From Margaritispora aquatica (lineage: Eukaryota; Ascomycota; Leotiomycetes; Helotiales; Discinellaceae), in assembly GCA_007644065.1 (NCBI GenBank), contig VJWN01000010.1:1178001-1242000 (forward strand): a DNA stretch of 64,000 nt, in the 5' to 3' direction. Positions 1 to 10,075 of this stretch are shown here, one piece after another. Every line of letters begins with the position of its first letter. Within the stretch, counting starts at the first letter, position 1. A model generated the notes under the pieces. That model made no database searches. It was given only the letters and a program-made list of their open reading frames with translations, and was not told the DNA's origin. Both the position numbers and the translations under genes were made by a program.

Positions 1-3000
1 TACCAGTACCTGGTCCAGAAGTTGAGGCGGTGTTTGGTGTGACTTCTTTCTTCTCCTCCTTTGGTGTTGATGTCTCGCCCATGTTGACCTTCTTAGGGCT
101 TTCCTTTACATTGACTTCCTTAGCAGCTGCTGGGCGCTGCACAATGCGGGTTGGAAGGGATGCAGGAGTGCCTGGAACGACCTCCACTGGCTCAACTGGG
201 CTTACTGGTAGCTCCTTGAGAGTATCAATTGTAATCATTCCTGCCTTTTCACCATCGACCTCCTCAATCACCTTGTTATTCAAGTTCCAGCCAAGATCGG
301 ACTGCTTGATGTTGATGCAAGTGACACCCTTGGAATGCATGGCATAGAGCTCAAACTGAGTCTGAGGTTCACCAGGTGCAGCCACTGAGTTAGAAGTTTG
401 CAGAATGTCAATGCTTCTCAGCATACCCTTATTGGCAAATGAGTATTCACGCATGCCACTAATGACAGCGGTCGACTCAGGCTTTGGAATGGAGGTGTCC
501 TTGCTGACAATCTTTGCCATAAAATCAGCCTGAGTGACAGACTTTGGCAAGTTGTACTTGGGAGCCGACAAGTGGAGGAAGTAGATGGAGTTTCGCGTTG
601 GGTGACCAACAACGATGATAGAAGTGGCAGCATGATACAAGACACTGCAGACCGCATCCGATTCCTTGTTGTGTGGAAGGTGGATTTCCTGGACAGGTTT
701 TTGAAGAGCCAAATCCCAAAGTTGAAGAGTATGGTTCTGCTTCATTCCAACAATCAAGTATCTCAAAGCACAGCCTCGTTGGTAAGGACGGAGTTTATCA
801 ACAAGGAGGACGGAAGTTGGCCAAGACTTCTCACTCGCAGGAGTTGTCGTCAAGGTGATCAAAGGCTCCTTCAGCTCGATTTGCTGAGGTTGACTTGCCC
901 ATAAATCAGGCTTCGTAAGCTCACGAACGTCCCAGAACTTGACGCGCCCAGCCTTATCGAGAGAGACGATGGTAGTATCATCTTCACTGAAAGCAAAGTC
1001 CTTTCCAGCCTTGCCAGTGTTGATCTTCAATGATTGACTTGCAAGGTATTTGTCCGTGTCAACAATGCGTTCCATTCCTTGTTTCAGGAAGGATTGCTTC
1101 AAGATGACAGAGGGCCAAATAATGTGGATAAACTTTCCACGTCCAACAGCAAAGAAATCGGGGTGAGAAGAGCTCTTTCGTGCCCTAGTCTTCAAAACAC
1201 CACCCGGAGACTCGTTCTCGGCAGCCTGAATTGGTGGAAGAGCGAATCCATACATTTCAGGATTGCTTTCCTCGACATAATCACCTTCACCATCCTTGAT
1301 CATGACCCAATAAACTGTACCACTAATTCCAGTGGCAATGATCGACTCCTTCTGGTCTGGCGGTGACGCGGATGTCACCACCGTGAAGATGCGATCATGA
1401 GTCTCGGTGAACAGTCTAGCATCCTTGCCATCATCTTGTCTGATGATTCGGAAACCACCATTCTTGGACATGCCATAAACGATGAAATTGTTTGATGCTG
1501 TGACGAGAGTCCGATCAACTTGATCAAACTCCTTTTTCAAACGTGCAATGTCCATCACAGCTTCATCACGCAAGGTTGGGCGGGGCTCCTCAGATTCCTT
1601 GATGGTAATAGAGGTCCAAGGTCTCATAGGGAAGGTATATACCTTGACTACTTGAGCTTCATCCTCCTTGGTTAAGCCATCCTCTGCGTCGGCACTCTCC
1701 CAGCTATCGGCGATGTGACCTTGTGCAGCGTCGTCGATGATATCCTTGACAGCCTCAGCTACAGGTTCTGGCAAACTATCAAGCGCACCGCTGTTTTCAT
1801 CCTTCTCAAGTTCCTCCTTGATAGACTTGGCAACCACTTGAGCAGTGACTTGGAATTCCTTCTCAGTCTTTGCTTCAAGCATGGATCTAAGATCATCCTC
1901 AATGGATGTCATCTTCTCCTCAGTCTCAGCAAGAGCAATGGCTTCCTGGACTTGGCGATCAACCTGGCTTCCAACTTCACTCAACGCATCATGAACAGTC
2001 TCCTTGCCCTTGGTGCTGGAAGCACTAGTGCGGCGTTCCTCCGGAAATCCCTCAAGTGGTTGTTCTTCAAGCTTAACCCTGGTATGGGCAGGGCTCGACA
2101 TAGAATTGGGGGTATCGGGAGAGTCATGACGAGGATGCTTGAGGATTCTCATAGCTGGTATACTTGTTGCGGAGGGGCCTGCATTGCTAATTTTTGGAGT
2201 CCGGTTTCGTGGTGAAGATGCCGCAAGTTGGTCGAATGGATTAACATATGTGAACAAGCCACTCTTTGCAGGAGGGGCTTCACGGGCAGTCTCCACACTA
2301 GCGAAAGAAGGCAGATTCTCAGTGGCAGAAGCACCCATCATGTTTGACTCCAGAGAGGTCTCCTCCAATGATTGGGCTAGATTTCCAATATCACCAGGAG
2401 AACTAGCCTTGCTTGGTGGTGTCATAACCTTCGTTGGCTTCGTCAATTGAACATCGTCAGACTGGGCAGGCTTTGGCTGATTGAGAAGTTGCAAAAGGTA
2501 TGCCTGAGTATCCGCAGATGGAGGAGACGCAGGAGCACCGAATGGTGCAGGTGCGCTTGCTACAAATGGAGAACCAGCAAGTGGTGAAGTCTTAGGAGCA
2601 CTGTTCAAAAGGGCTGCCAACAGATTCTGACCACCTTGGTTAGAGCCAGGATGTCCATGATCAGCGGAGTAGGAAATTGAAGCCTCTCTCGAAGGAGGTA
2701 GGGGAGTTCCGATGGGAATTGGCTGGCTAGAGGATGCCGCAGAAGGTTGACTGAACTTCAAGAGATTGAGAAGACTTGAGGTTCGGTCTCGATCTCCATT
2801 TGGTGCACCCATCGAAGCACGCAAAACTGGTGTCTCCACGGGACTGATGACGGCAGAGCCATGGTGAGGCTGCGGTCCTGGAGCAGGAGGAGTTGGGAGA
2901 GCAGACTGAACAGAAGGTTGTTGATACGCAGGAGCCTGCTGAGATGGCAAAGATTGACCAAAGTAATTGCCGCCGTTATTATTTGGATAATAGCTGTAAC

Positions 3001-3106
3001 TAGGTTCAAGATTGATAGGCTTATTTTGTTGCTGCTGTCTAAGATGAGCGAAGAGCGAATCCAATCCATTACTGCCATCCGCAGAACCACCAGGATATCC
3101 AGACAT
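1..3106 (-). CDS. EDC4: EDC4/Ge-1-like mRNA-decapping scaffold, 3' truncated by window edge
   Basis: The frame opens at the ATG at 3106 (protein starts MSGYPGGS) and runs without stop or visible intron to base 1, giving at least 1035 residues; the C-terminus lies outside. The N-terminal ~330 residues are low-complexity (Q, P, S) and hold four short leucine-rich helices near residues 15-22 (LDSLFAHL), 111-117 (SLLNLLK), 161-168 (NLLAALLN) and 202-208 (AYLLQLL). Such helical leucine-rich motifs are known to bind the Edc3 LSm domain in fungal decapping scaffolds. A charged, probably helical stretch follows (about 350-500), then a WD40-like region with strands such as VKFWDVREL and LQLWDLAL. This layout fits EDC4/Ge-1 (S. 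pombe Pdc1), a P-body scaffold for Dcp1-Dcp2. I see the motifs directly; the family name is inference. Confidence 0.7.
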   Translation of the reverse strand, partial: MSGYPGGSADGSNGLDSLFAHLRQQQQNKPINLEPSYSYYPNNNGGNYFGQSLPSQQAPAYQQPSVQSALPTPPAPGPQPHHGSAVISPVETPVLRASMGAPNGDRDRTSSLLNLLKFSQPSAASSSQPIPIGTPLPPSREASISYSADHGHPGSNQGGQNLLAALLNSAPKTSPLAGSPFVASAPAPFGAPASPPSADTQAYLLQLLNQPKPAQSDDVQLTKPTKVMTPPSKASSPGDIGNLAQSLEETSLESNMMGASATENLPSFASVETAREAPPAKSGLFTYVNPFDQLAASSPRNRTPKISNAGPSATSIPAMRILKHPRHDSPDTPNSMSSPAHTRVKLEEQPLEGFPEERRTSASSTKGKETVHDALSEVGSQVDRQVQEAIALAETEEKMTSIEDDLRSMLEAKTEKEFQVTAQVVAKSIKEELEKDENSGALDSLPEPVAEAVKDIIDDAAQGHIADSWESADAEDGLTKEDEAQVVKVYTFPMRPWTSITIKESEEPRPTLRDEAVMDIARLKKEFDQVDRTLVTASNNFIVYGMSKNGGFRIIRQDDGKDARLFTETHDRIFTVVTSASPPDQKESIIATGISGTVYWVMIKDGEGDYVEESNPEMYGFALPPIQAAENESPGGVLKTRARKSSSHPDFFAVGRGKFIHIIWPSVILKQSFLKQGMERIVDTDKYLASQSLKINTGKAGKDFAFSEDDTTIVSLDKAGRVKFWDVRELTKPDLWASQPQQIELKEPLITLTTTPASEKSWPTSVLLVDKLRPYQRGCALRYLIVGMKQNHTLQLWDLALQKPVQEIHLPHNKESDAVCSVLYHAATSIIVVGHPTRNSIYFLHLSAPKYNLPKSVTQADFMAKIVSKDTSIPKPESTAVISGMREYSFANKGMLRSIDILQTSNSVAAPGEPQTQFELYAMHSKGVTCINIKQSDLGWNLNNKVIEEVDGEKAGMITIDTLKELPVSPVEPVEVVPGTPASLPTRIVQRPAAAKEVNVKESPKKVNMGETSTPKEEKKEVTPNTASTSGPGTG

Positions 3107-3302
3107 GGCGAAAAAAGAAGCGCACCAGAGGCGCAAATTGAAGAATTAGATCTGCAGATCGCAACCGTAAAAACTGGAGGGACGGAAAAAAGGTCAAGTC
3201 GAAGGGAAATGATAGAGGTAACACTGTCGCAGAAGACTTTTGCTTCCGAAGAAGACTCTCAATGAGTTTAAGGGAATCGCAGAAGTATCGAATTGAGGGT
3301 TG

Positions 3303-3333
3303 TGTTGGTGTTGGTGTTGGTGTTGGTGTTGGT
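3303..3333. repeat. (GTTGGT)n microsatellite
   Basis: About five tandem copies of the hexamer GTTGGT, upstream of the EDC4-like start codon, probably in its leader or promoter. Confidence 0.85.
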
Positions 3334-3714
3334 AAAAGAAGAGGTTGAAGTTCGTCGAATTGAAGAGGCGGAGGAAGAGTGTTTGATTTCAGCGCAAAGT
3401 GCAAGCTCGATCGAACTGGAGCTTGGACCGTTTCCCGTTCCTTCCCTTAACAAAAACCACGAATTAGACGAATTCCTTCCACGCTAACGCTACGATCGGA
3501 GGGGATTCTGATTGGCTGAATCAACAGGGCTAACCACTTGACTTGTTCGGAAGTTGTGAGAGAGGCACGAGAGGGAAGGCACGAAGGTGGAAAGGCCCCA
3601 AGCCAGCCCAAGCCCATCCAAAGCCAGTGCGAACCAGTCCAGTCAAACCTGAAGTTCTAAAAAGACGGCATTCGTAAAAGATCTGGAAGACCAGTGACAC
3701 AGAGCATCCCATCG

Positions 3715-3742
3715 CCACGAGCCACGAGCCACGAGCCACGAG
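3715..3742. repeat. Four perfect copies of CCACGAG
   Basis: A 7-bp unit repeated four times head to tail without mismatch in the intergenic region. No function is apparent. Confidence 0.9.
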
Positions 3743-4065
3743 TTCATTAATTGCAATTTGATACCAACGTCACGTTTCACTACAGTACCACAACAGGACA
3801 AAGTATACAATCCCTCGGTTCTATCGACTGTAGTGAGTGCATCGCTCCGTGCATCTCCTTATTTAGATCAGGGACGCCCATCGAACCTTTGTTGTTCTAC
3901 TACGTAAGATCTTACATATATTCGGTGTTAAGACCCTACCGGCCGGACTACAATTCAACATACCAAAGAGAGCTCGCCAACCCACGATCCTCACCTCATA
4001 CCGCTGTCTGCAGATGACAACATAATCTGGAGTACCGATCAACGCGCCTGAAGGAAACCACCAAT

Positions 4066-4955
4066 ATGTTTTGCTTAAGGAGGTACACATATTGTCTGCG
4101 ATCGATATATTTACCTCTGCTAACCTCTCCGTAGTTGGCTCCCGTTACTTTTCATACCCACAAATGCATCACCGATCTTCATATTCCTCTTCTTCATTTG
4201 TACATATTTCCTAAATCGACCATGCGTCTACTGCACGATACTCCTCCTCATACTCTTTGCGTCATCCTGTCACTGGGCAGACCACTGCTTCTTTGACTTC
4301 AGCAGTCCGAACTGGTTCGAGCCCCGCCATACCTCGAGCATCTCGGCCGACTATGTGAACTCTTCTGCCATGTCGAATCAGACCGTGGAACAAGCCTCGT
4401 TATACCTTGGGGCTCTCAACAATACAGCCGCTGCGTTGATAGGGAGTGCCCTGGAAGATGCAACACGTCAGCTGGCATTACGGAGGACAGAATGGACGGG
4501 CATTGGTGTGGAATGGCTCAGGAGTCTGTTAGGTAGGAGGGAATGGAGGGTACCATGCGTGGATGTTGTCGTCCGCTTGTGATTAAGTTGCTGTATGAGA
4601 CTAAGGGATTTATGATCACGACTGGAAGTTCATATGGGAGGCGTTATACACGGTAGCTACGGGTTGGGATGGGTTGCACTATAAGCCTGGAATTTCCGTC
4701 ACCATGGATTTGGGGCATTATGGCTACTGTATAAAAGATGGTCAACATGATGTGTGGAATAATATAAACGGAGAAGCGTCCGGGGGTGGCCCTCCAGGTG
4801 AATCAAACTGGATGATGAAATTCTGCGTAGAATCCCCTGAGCAATGGAAATATATGTATCTTCCTCTATTCAGAAGAAGGTGCTCCGGAGATTCCGGAAA
4901 ATCCAGCGACACTCAAAGGTTATCTAGCCTGCAGTACAACGTCCCGGTCGCATAG
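4066..4955 (+). CDS. Orphan secreted or membrane-anchored protein, predicted
   Basis: Proposed join 4066-4082, 4135-4532, 4606-4955 (254 aa). The first exon codes only MFCLR plus two bases. Intron 1 is GTACAC...TAG with a CTGCTAACC branch point, and intron 2 is GTAGGA...AAG. All phases agree, and each intron removes a frame change or stop. The N-terminus is very hydrophobic (LLFIP, IFIFLFFICTYFL, then ILLLILFASSC), consistent with a signal anchor or signal peptide. The rest is Trp- and Cys-containing (CHWADHC, GLHYKPG, MKFCVESPEQW) and has a candidate N-glycosylation site (NNT). I do not recognise a family. The short first exon and weak donors make the 5' end uncertain; the frame from 4135 onward is the better supported part. 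Confidence 0.45.
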
Positions 4956-5729
4956 AGAGACAAAGAAGGCATCTTAAGTGCTGGACATGCCTCTTATGAA
5001 AGAGATACAAAACACAGCTCCAAAGTTGCATCTATCCTTTAAAGATATCTTGGCTTCAACTTCAATCGTATGGCACCTTACCTCTTATCGCATCGTTTAA
5101 TTAGGAAGATAATTCTACCTTATGTCTTTGCTGTGGACACGAAGGAGAGTAAGCAAACCATCGTGAAAACCTGAATTTTACATGACGCGTCTACCTTCGG
5201 CTTATCCATAAAAGAAGGCATGCAAATACGGTAACGGAAGAGATGTTGAGGAGATGGGAAGTTAAGTTGTGTCTCTTAAAATCGAAAGCCAGTAGAGAAA
5301 TTGACCACTGTGCTTGAGCAATATCATTCACGGTGCAAAGTGCCCCTTGTTAGATACTTTTATTACTCTCCATAGACAGCGATATGAAGATTTTAGAGTC
5401 CCTTATACGTGAGCATAATGCCTTGATGCTAGTCCATATGTGTGCTTGAAGAAGTTGAATAGACACAGGGTTTGCGGAGCATGCTGGTAAATTTTAAGCG
5501 AGGATGTTGTCCTCGATTCAAGGGTGCTTAATATGTTGAATTGCGAGACAGGTAAATCGTCTATCTCGGCTTGTATCTGTGGTAGAAATGAGCGTAATGG
5601 GCTTTGGACTTGGACTTCTAATGAGGACGCCAGAAGTGTGTGGGCTTTGTTGGATGGGCACTCAACACATTACAGCCAAATATCAAGTTACACGTTTCAA
5701 GAACAGATAGAATCTTCATACCAATCTAT
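4956..5729. other. Intergenic, nothing recognised
   Basis: Lies between the 3' ends of the orphan at 4066-4955 (+) and the Nudix gene (-), so it should contain two converging 3' UTRs. AT-rich, with only one short unsupported open frame near 5524. Confidence 0.6.
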
Positions 5730-6745
5730 CTATATAGAAGCCGTCGGCAGAGGCAGTTTACGATGAAGCCGTGACAAAATCTCCGCATAGTTCGCTTCAT
5801 TCCCAGAAGTAATAATCCCATGCCTGACGAAAAAATCAATCATGACTAACGCACTATTCTTCTTGAATTCGCTCTTCACCAGACCATCTTTAACTTCATC
5901 AATAGTCATCAACGAGAACTCCTTGACTTCCTCATCATTCTGACGACAAATGACGTCTTGTGGAAGCTCCAAGTCGTAGAGATACATGATATCAGGAGCA
6001 ATTAACCCCGTTTCACCACCTCCTTTAGGGTCATTCAGCCCAACGTACGAAATGCACCCAACAGCTTTAGCGTTCTTCTTGACAAAATCCTCGGTGAGAG
6101 AAGCCTCTTCATCAGCTTCGCGAACAATACACTCATATGGTCCCTCGCCAGCCGCTACACCTCCTGCAACGGTGGTGTCAAGACAGTTGGGGTATGTGAA
6201 GAGATGGGCGGATCGCCTTGGTACCCAGATCTTCATTTCGTCTCCAAACATCGTGTAGGCTGTGAGATGGGCGCCACGAGAGATGATGCCGAATAGAGTG
6301 CTAGCATACCTTTCTAGAGAGACATTTAATTTCGAGCCGACAATGGGGTAGGGCTCGCTGTGCTGGCCGTGGATGACGTCGAATGTGTTCGCGTCGATAC
6401 ATTGCTGGACAAGTTTTGAGAGCGCTGCGGTGCAGGACTTGGAGACATCATGTGTGTCCTTTGGTGAGAGTATGACGGTTTTTTCGTTATGATTGACGAT
6501 AAAATCGTCTGTCCATGGCATTTTCTTTACGATTTCAGCGAGGAGGAGGCCATGAGGTCGAGGGTCTTCAGGTAGGAAGAATTGATAAATGGTTCCCCAG
6601 TGAGCGCAAGGTTGTTGGAATGGCTCATCATACGGGAAACTGTTGGATATTAGAGATGAGATAGAAGTCACGGTTTAGAGCTCACTCACCTGTCACAATC
6701 ATTGACCAGGTCAAGATAACTTTTCAGTGTTGACTTGGAAGTCAT
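5730..6745 (-). CDS. DUF4743-Nudix hydrolase (thiamine-diphosphate-related)
   Basis: Join complement(6690-6745, 5730-6639), 321 aa. Exon 1 codes MTSKSTLKSYLDLVNDCD and joins across a GTGAGT...ACAG intron of 50 nt to SFPYDEP, restoring the DCDSFPY motif typical of DUF4743. This start is preferred to the longer uninterrupted frame, which merely reads through the intron. The Nudix box lies at about residues 178-200 (GGVAAGE, seven residues, then READEEASL). The usual Gly near the end of the box is Ser here. Relatives are yeast YJR142W and the N-terminal part of S. pombe Tnr3, which hydrolyse oxidised or oxo forms of thiamine diphosphate as a clean-up activity; that substrate is inferred from family. 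It is transcribed divergently from the HPM1-like gene with 295 bp between start codons. Confidence 0.8.
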
Positions 6746-7040
6746 TGTCTGGCGGCGTCACGTGGTTCTCACGGGGTAAGGACACCCTTTGCTTTCGTGG
6801 TATTAGTTATATCAGATTCGCAGGTCTCCCTCAAGTGGATAACTGCTTGATACTGTGATAGTTGCAGAATTACACGCGATGAAGGCGAGCAATCAGGATT
6901 AGTGAGAGTGGCATCCTGCTGAACCCAAAAACCACATCACGAAGCAGGAAGCGATCCGGCCACCGTAGAAAAATCGCGTATTCTCCAAATGAAGGTATCT
7001 CCACTAACAAATTCACCACAACATCAGAAACCAAGCCACA

Positions 7041-8153
7041 ATGTCATTCAGTTTCTCGTTTTCAGGCGACGACATAGAAGATGTTGCGATGGATGATTCA
7101 GAGCCAGTGGTTGAAAACCCAAGGAAACTTTCTGTGGAAACGGGAACCTTGCGACGTGGTTCAAGCTCTGCGTTCCCCATCGCCGGCAAGCCACTGATAG
7201 AGCCTTCAAGTCACGATTTGGTGGCCATGCTGAGAAGCCTACCGTCGAAGATTGCATACAGCACTTTATTGGTCAAACTTGATGACGGGACGCAAGTCTC
7301 TATCCCGAGGAGAGAACTATGGGACGTGAGAGTTCAACTTATGGCGGAGGAAGATGATGAAGGTTTGGGAAACTTGGGCAAGGACGATGTGAAGACTGGC
7401 GTTTATGAGGGGGGTTTCAAAAGTTGGGAGAGCTCTGTTGATTTGGTGAAAGAGCTGCATGTGAGGAAGAACCGGCGAGGGTCGTTTTCCGCTAAGTTTC
7501 TGGAGGTATGTCTTCAGGTTGGATTTATGGAAAGAGCTGACACTTTGTAGCTTGGCTGTGGGACTGCTCTTCCATCTCTGGCAGTTCTCCAGTGGTATCT
7601 GAGAGATTCCGAATTTTCTGGGCCAGGAACTCTTCACCTTGGTTTGGCAGATTACAATTTCACTGTCCTTCAAATGGTCACTTTGCCTAATGTCCTGCTA
7701 TCATGGGCTCAGACCGAAGCCAAGGGAGCCTGGGAGGCAGAAAGCGAACTCGAAATTGATGATGCCCTTATCACCAGATTCCTCGAACGTTTGAACGAAT
7801 CTCGCATCATCATCTCGTTCCATTCCGGTGCGTGGTGTCCAGAATTCGTTAACCTGGTTGGAAGAAGTATGGACTACGATCCAACTCCTTTAATGGTCCT
7901 TGGTGCCGAGACTATCTACTCGCCTTTCGCTTTGAGGTCATTTGCGGAGACACTTTCGTCCCTGATGGAATCGACACCTGATGTTGAGCATGTTGCACTT
8001 GTGGCTGCAAAGAAGGTATATTTTGGAGTGGGGGGGTCGATGGAGGATTTTTGTCAACAAGTCCGAGAGAAGGGTGCTGTAGTGAGGGCAATTCGAGAGG
8101 AGTCTGATGGAGTGAGGAGAGCTGTGGTTGAGGTCAAATTCCCGTCAACATGA
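7041..8153 (+). CDS. HPM1: Hpm1/METTL18-like protein-histidine N-methyltransferase
   Basis: Join 7041-7505, 7551-8153 (355 aa). The 45-nt GTATGT...GTAG intron falls inside the SAM-binding motif I, and splicing gives LELGCGTALPS at about residues 154-164. A Rossmann-type methyltransferase core follows (ADYN acidic strand-2 motif, SGAWCPEF, GAETIYSP). The acidic N-terminus and the GCGTALPS motif fit yeast Hpm1 (YIL110W), which methylates a histidine on ribosomal protein Rpl3. Enzyme class is well supported; the Rpl3 target is family knowledge. The ATG at 7041 is the first in frame after the divergent promoter. Confidence 0.75.
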
Positions 8154-8763
8154 CATTTAGAAGAGTTCCGCATGCAGGGGATGATGTCCGCATGGAACCG
8201 CAAGCTTACGCGAGATTATTCGTGCATTGATCAATGATCTTCGCCGGGTCACATAGAACCCAAATGGACAAAGTCTGTGAAGACTAAACAACGAAGGTAT
8301 CCAATTAAAGATTAAGGTTCGCCGTCCCAGATATCATCAAGGCGTTCTCCCGGCCTACCGTCAAGCTTCTCATGAGGCTGAGGTGACAGAGATATCCGAC
8401 GCTCGACAGTGCAAAGAGTCTTGTCGTACATTATACCTGTGTAATCGTACTACAGCTACTTCTCCGAGACTGATGGGCACAAATACCATTGGAAGCTTGT
8501 TGCCGCGGAACGCATCTAGATGACAACCCCGCATCTGGAATTCACTGGCGTCCGGGACTAATACCACTAGCACTACCTTTGGGTGATTTTAAGTTCGTAA
8601 CTTTCAGCAGCACATAATCTTTTCAGCTCTCACATAAGGTAAGACCTAATATGCAGTTTGGATAAGTATTGAAGCTATTCCTTTCCTTTCAATTTATTGT
8701 TCAATCCCCAGACAATTTTATTCTTTCTGTGTCATTCTCATTTCACTCAATCCATTAGAAATC
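8154..8763. other. Intergenic, probable 3' UTR and promoter
   Basis: Holds the HPM1-like 3' UTR and the promoter of the HSL hydrolase. The last ~150 bp before 8764 are pyrimidine-rich, as is common just upstream of fungal start codons. A 67-codon reverse frame at 8370-8573 has no support. Confidence 0.55.
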
Positions 8764-9909
8764 ATGGCAGCTCCATCAACTGAAGGTTATGCCAAAAGCT
8801 GGCTCGATGTAAGCTCTCTACCCCTCATTGCATTGTACGTCGGACACAAGCTTACACTCAACAGTACGAGCAAGTGCTCGGTCAACGTCCAATTTTGGGA
8901 GGCTCCCCAGAAGCCATTATCGAAGCTTTCAATGCTCTCGGTGCCGCACTCGCAGCACAAGCACCACCTCCAGACACTTCGGTCAACGTGAGCCTCCTCC
9001 TCTCCTTAAAATGCCCAGGTGCCTTAGAAATTACAACTTACACCACCAGACACGTGATGTATCAGCAGACGGCGTCCCCGTCCGCATCTACACCCCACCC
9101 GCGTCCTCCGAGGGTAAGAAACTCCCAGTAGGAGTGTACTACCATGGCGGTGGTTACTTGGTCGGAGACCTAAATAGCGAAGACGCATGGTGTCGCTTTT
9201 TTGCGAAGCACACGCCCTGTGTCATCGTCTCGGTTGACTACCGCCTCTCCACCGTTGCCAAAATGCCTGCTGCGCTCGAAGACTGCATTGCAGCCTACAA
9301 ATGGGTATGCCACAACCTAGACGATTTCAATGGGGATAAGACAAAGGTTTTCACCATTGGGGCTTCGGCAGGTGGTGGACTCGCTCTCACCGTTGCGGAC
9401 CAGTTGATCAAAACAGGCCATGGGAAGCATATCCAAGGCGTCGTCGCCATGGTGCCTGTTACTGCACATCCTAAGAGCATACCGAAGGAAGTAGCGTCGG
9501 ATTATAATGCATACACAGAGAACGCGACCGGCGTCCCTATCATCGATGCGGACAGCATGCGGATTTTCTTCGAGTGCGTTATCTCCTCATCTCTATCATA
9601 CGTTTGTCTCGCTAAACAGTGTCTATGACCAGGAAAGCAGGAGTTGATTATCAGGACGAAAAGACCTTCATAACGCTCAGCAAGGATCTGGGCAAGTTCC
9701 CGCCCGTGTACATCTCTACATGTGGCAAGGATCCGCTGTGCGATGATGGGAAGGTGCTGGAATTGATGCTGAAGAAAGAGGGTGTTAAGGTGAAGCGTGA
9801 TCACTATGAGGGGGTGCCGCATTACTTCTGGTTATTCCCTGGTATTGAGGGCGGGGTGGAGTTCTTGCAGAATGTGGTTACGGGTATTCAGGGTGTGCTT
9901 AAGGGTTAA
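8764..9909 (+). CDS. HSL-family alpha/beta hydrolase (esterase/lipase)
   Basis: Join 8764-8808, 8865-8987, 9050-9573, 9633-9909 (322 aa). Introns are 56-62 nt with GTAAGC, GTGAGC and GTGCGT donors. The third intron carries GCTAAAC and its acceptor was chosen at 9632, because the earlier AG at 9619 leads straight to a stop. The oxyanion-hole motif HGGGY and the nucleophile elbow GASAGG (Ser near residue 162) identify the hormone-sensitive-lipase subgroup. A late Asp (GKDPLCDDG) and His (GVPHYFW) complete the likely triad. No signal peptide, so probably cytosolic, acting on small esters or amides. Substrate unknown. Confidence 0.85.
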
Positions 9910-10075
9910 GGTAGGGCATGCTCGCTTAGCTTGATTTCAAGGTTGGGATGATGTCGCGTGTTTTTAACAATGAATGAATGGTATTCGCTTTTGATAATGC
10001 ATCATAACGCCCGACAGCTTCTTGTTCGCCATGTAAAGCGCAAATCCTGTTCATCATACAAATGCCCCTAGGTGA

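Larger units (their letters stand above)
3107..4065. other. Intergenic 5' region with microsatellites
   Basis: No convincing gene. It should hold the 5' leader and promoter of the EDC4-like gene and the promoter of the downstream orphan. Two short tandem repeats are described separately. The open frames here are short, and one merely translates the GTTGGT repeat. Confidence 0.6.

Noticed and set aside
4280..4340. GGTTCGAGCCCC, which resembles a tRNA T-arm
   Set aside because: The flanking bases do not pair as a T-stem and no anticodon or acceptor arm can be built.
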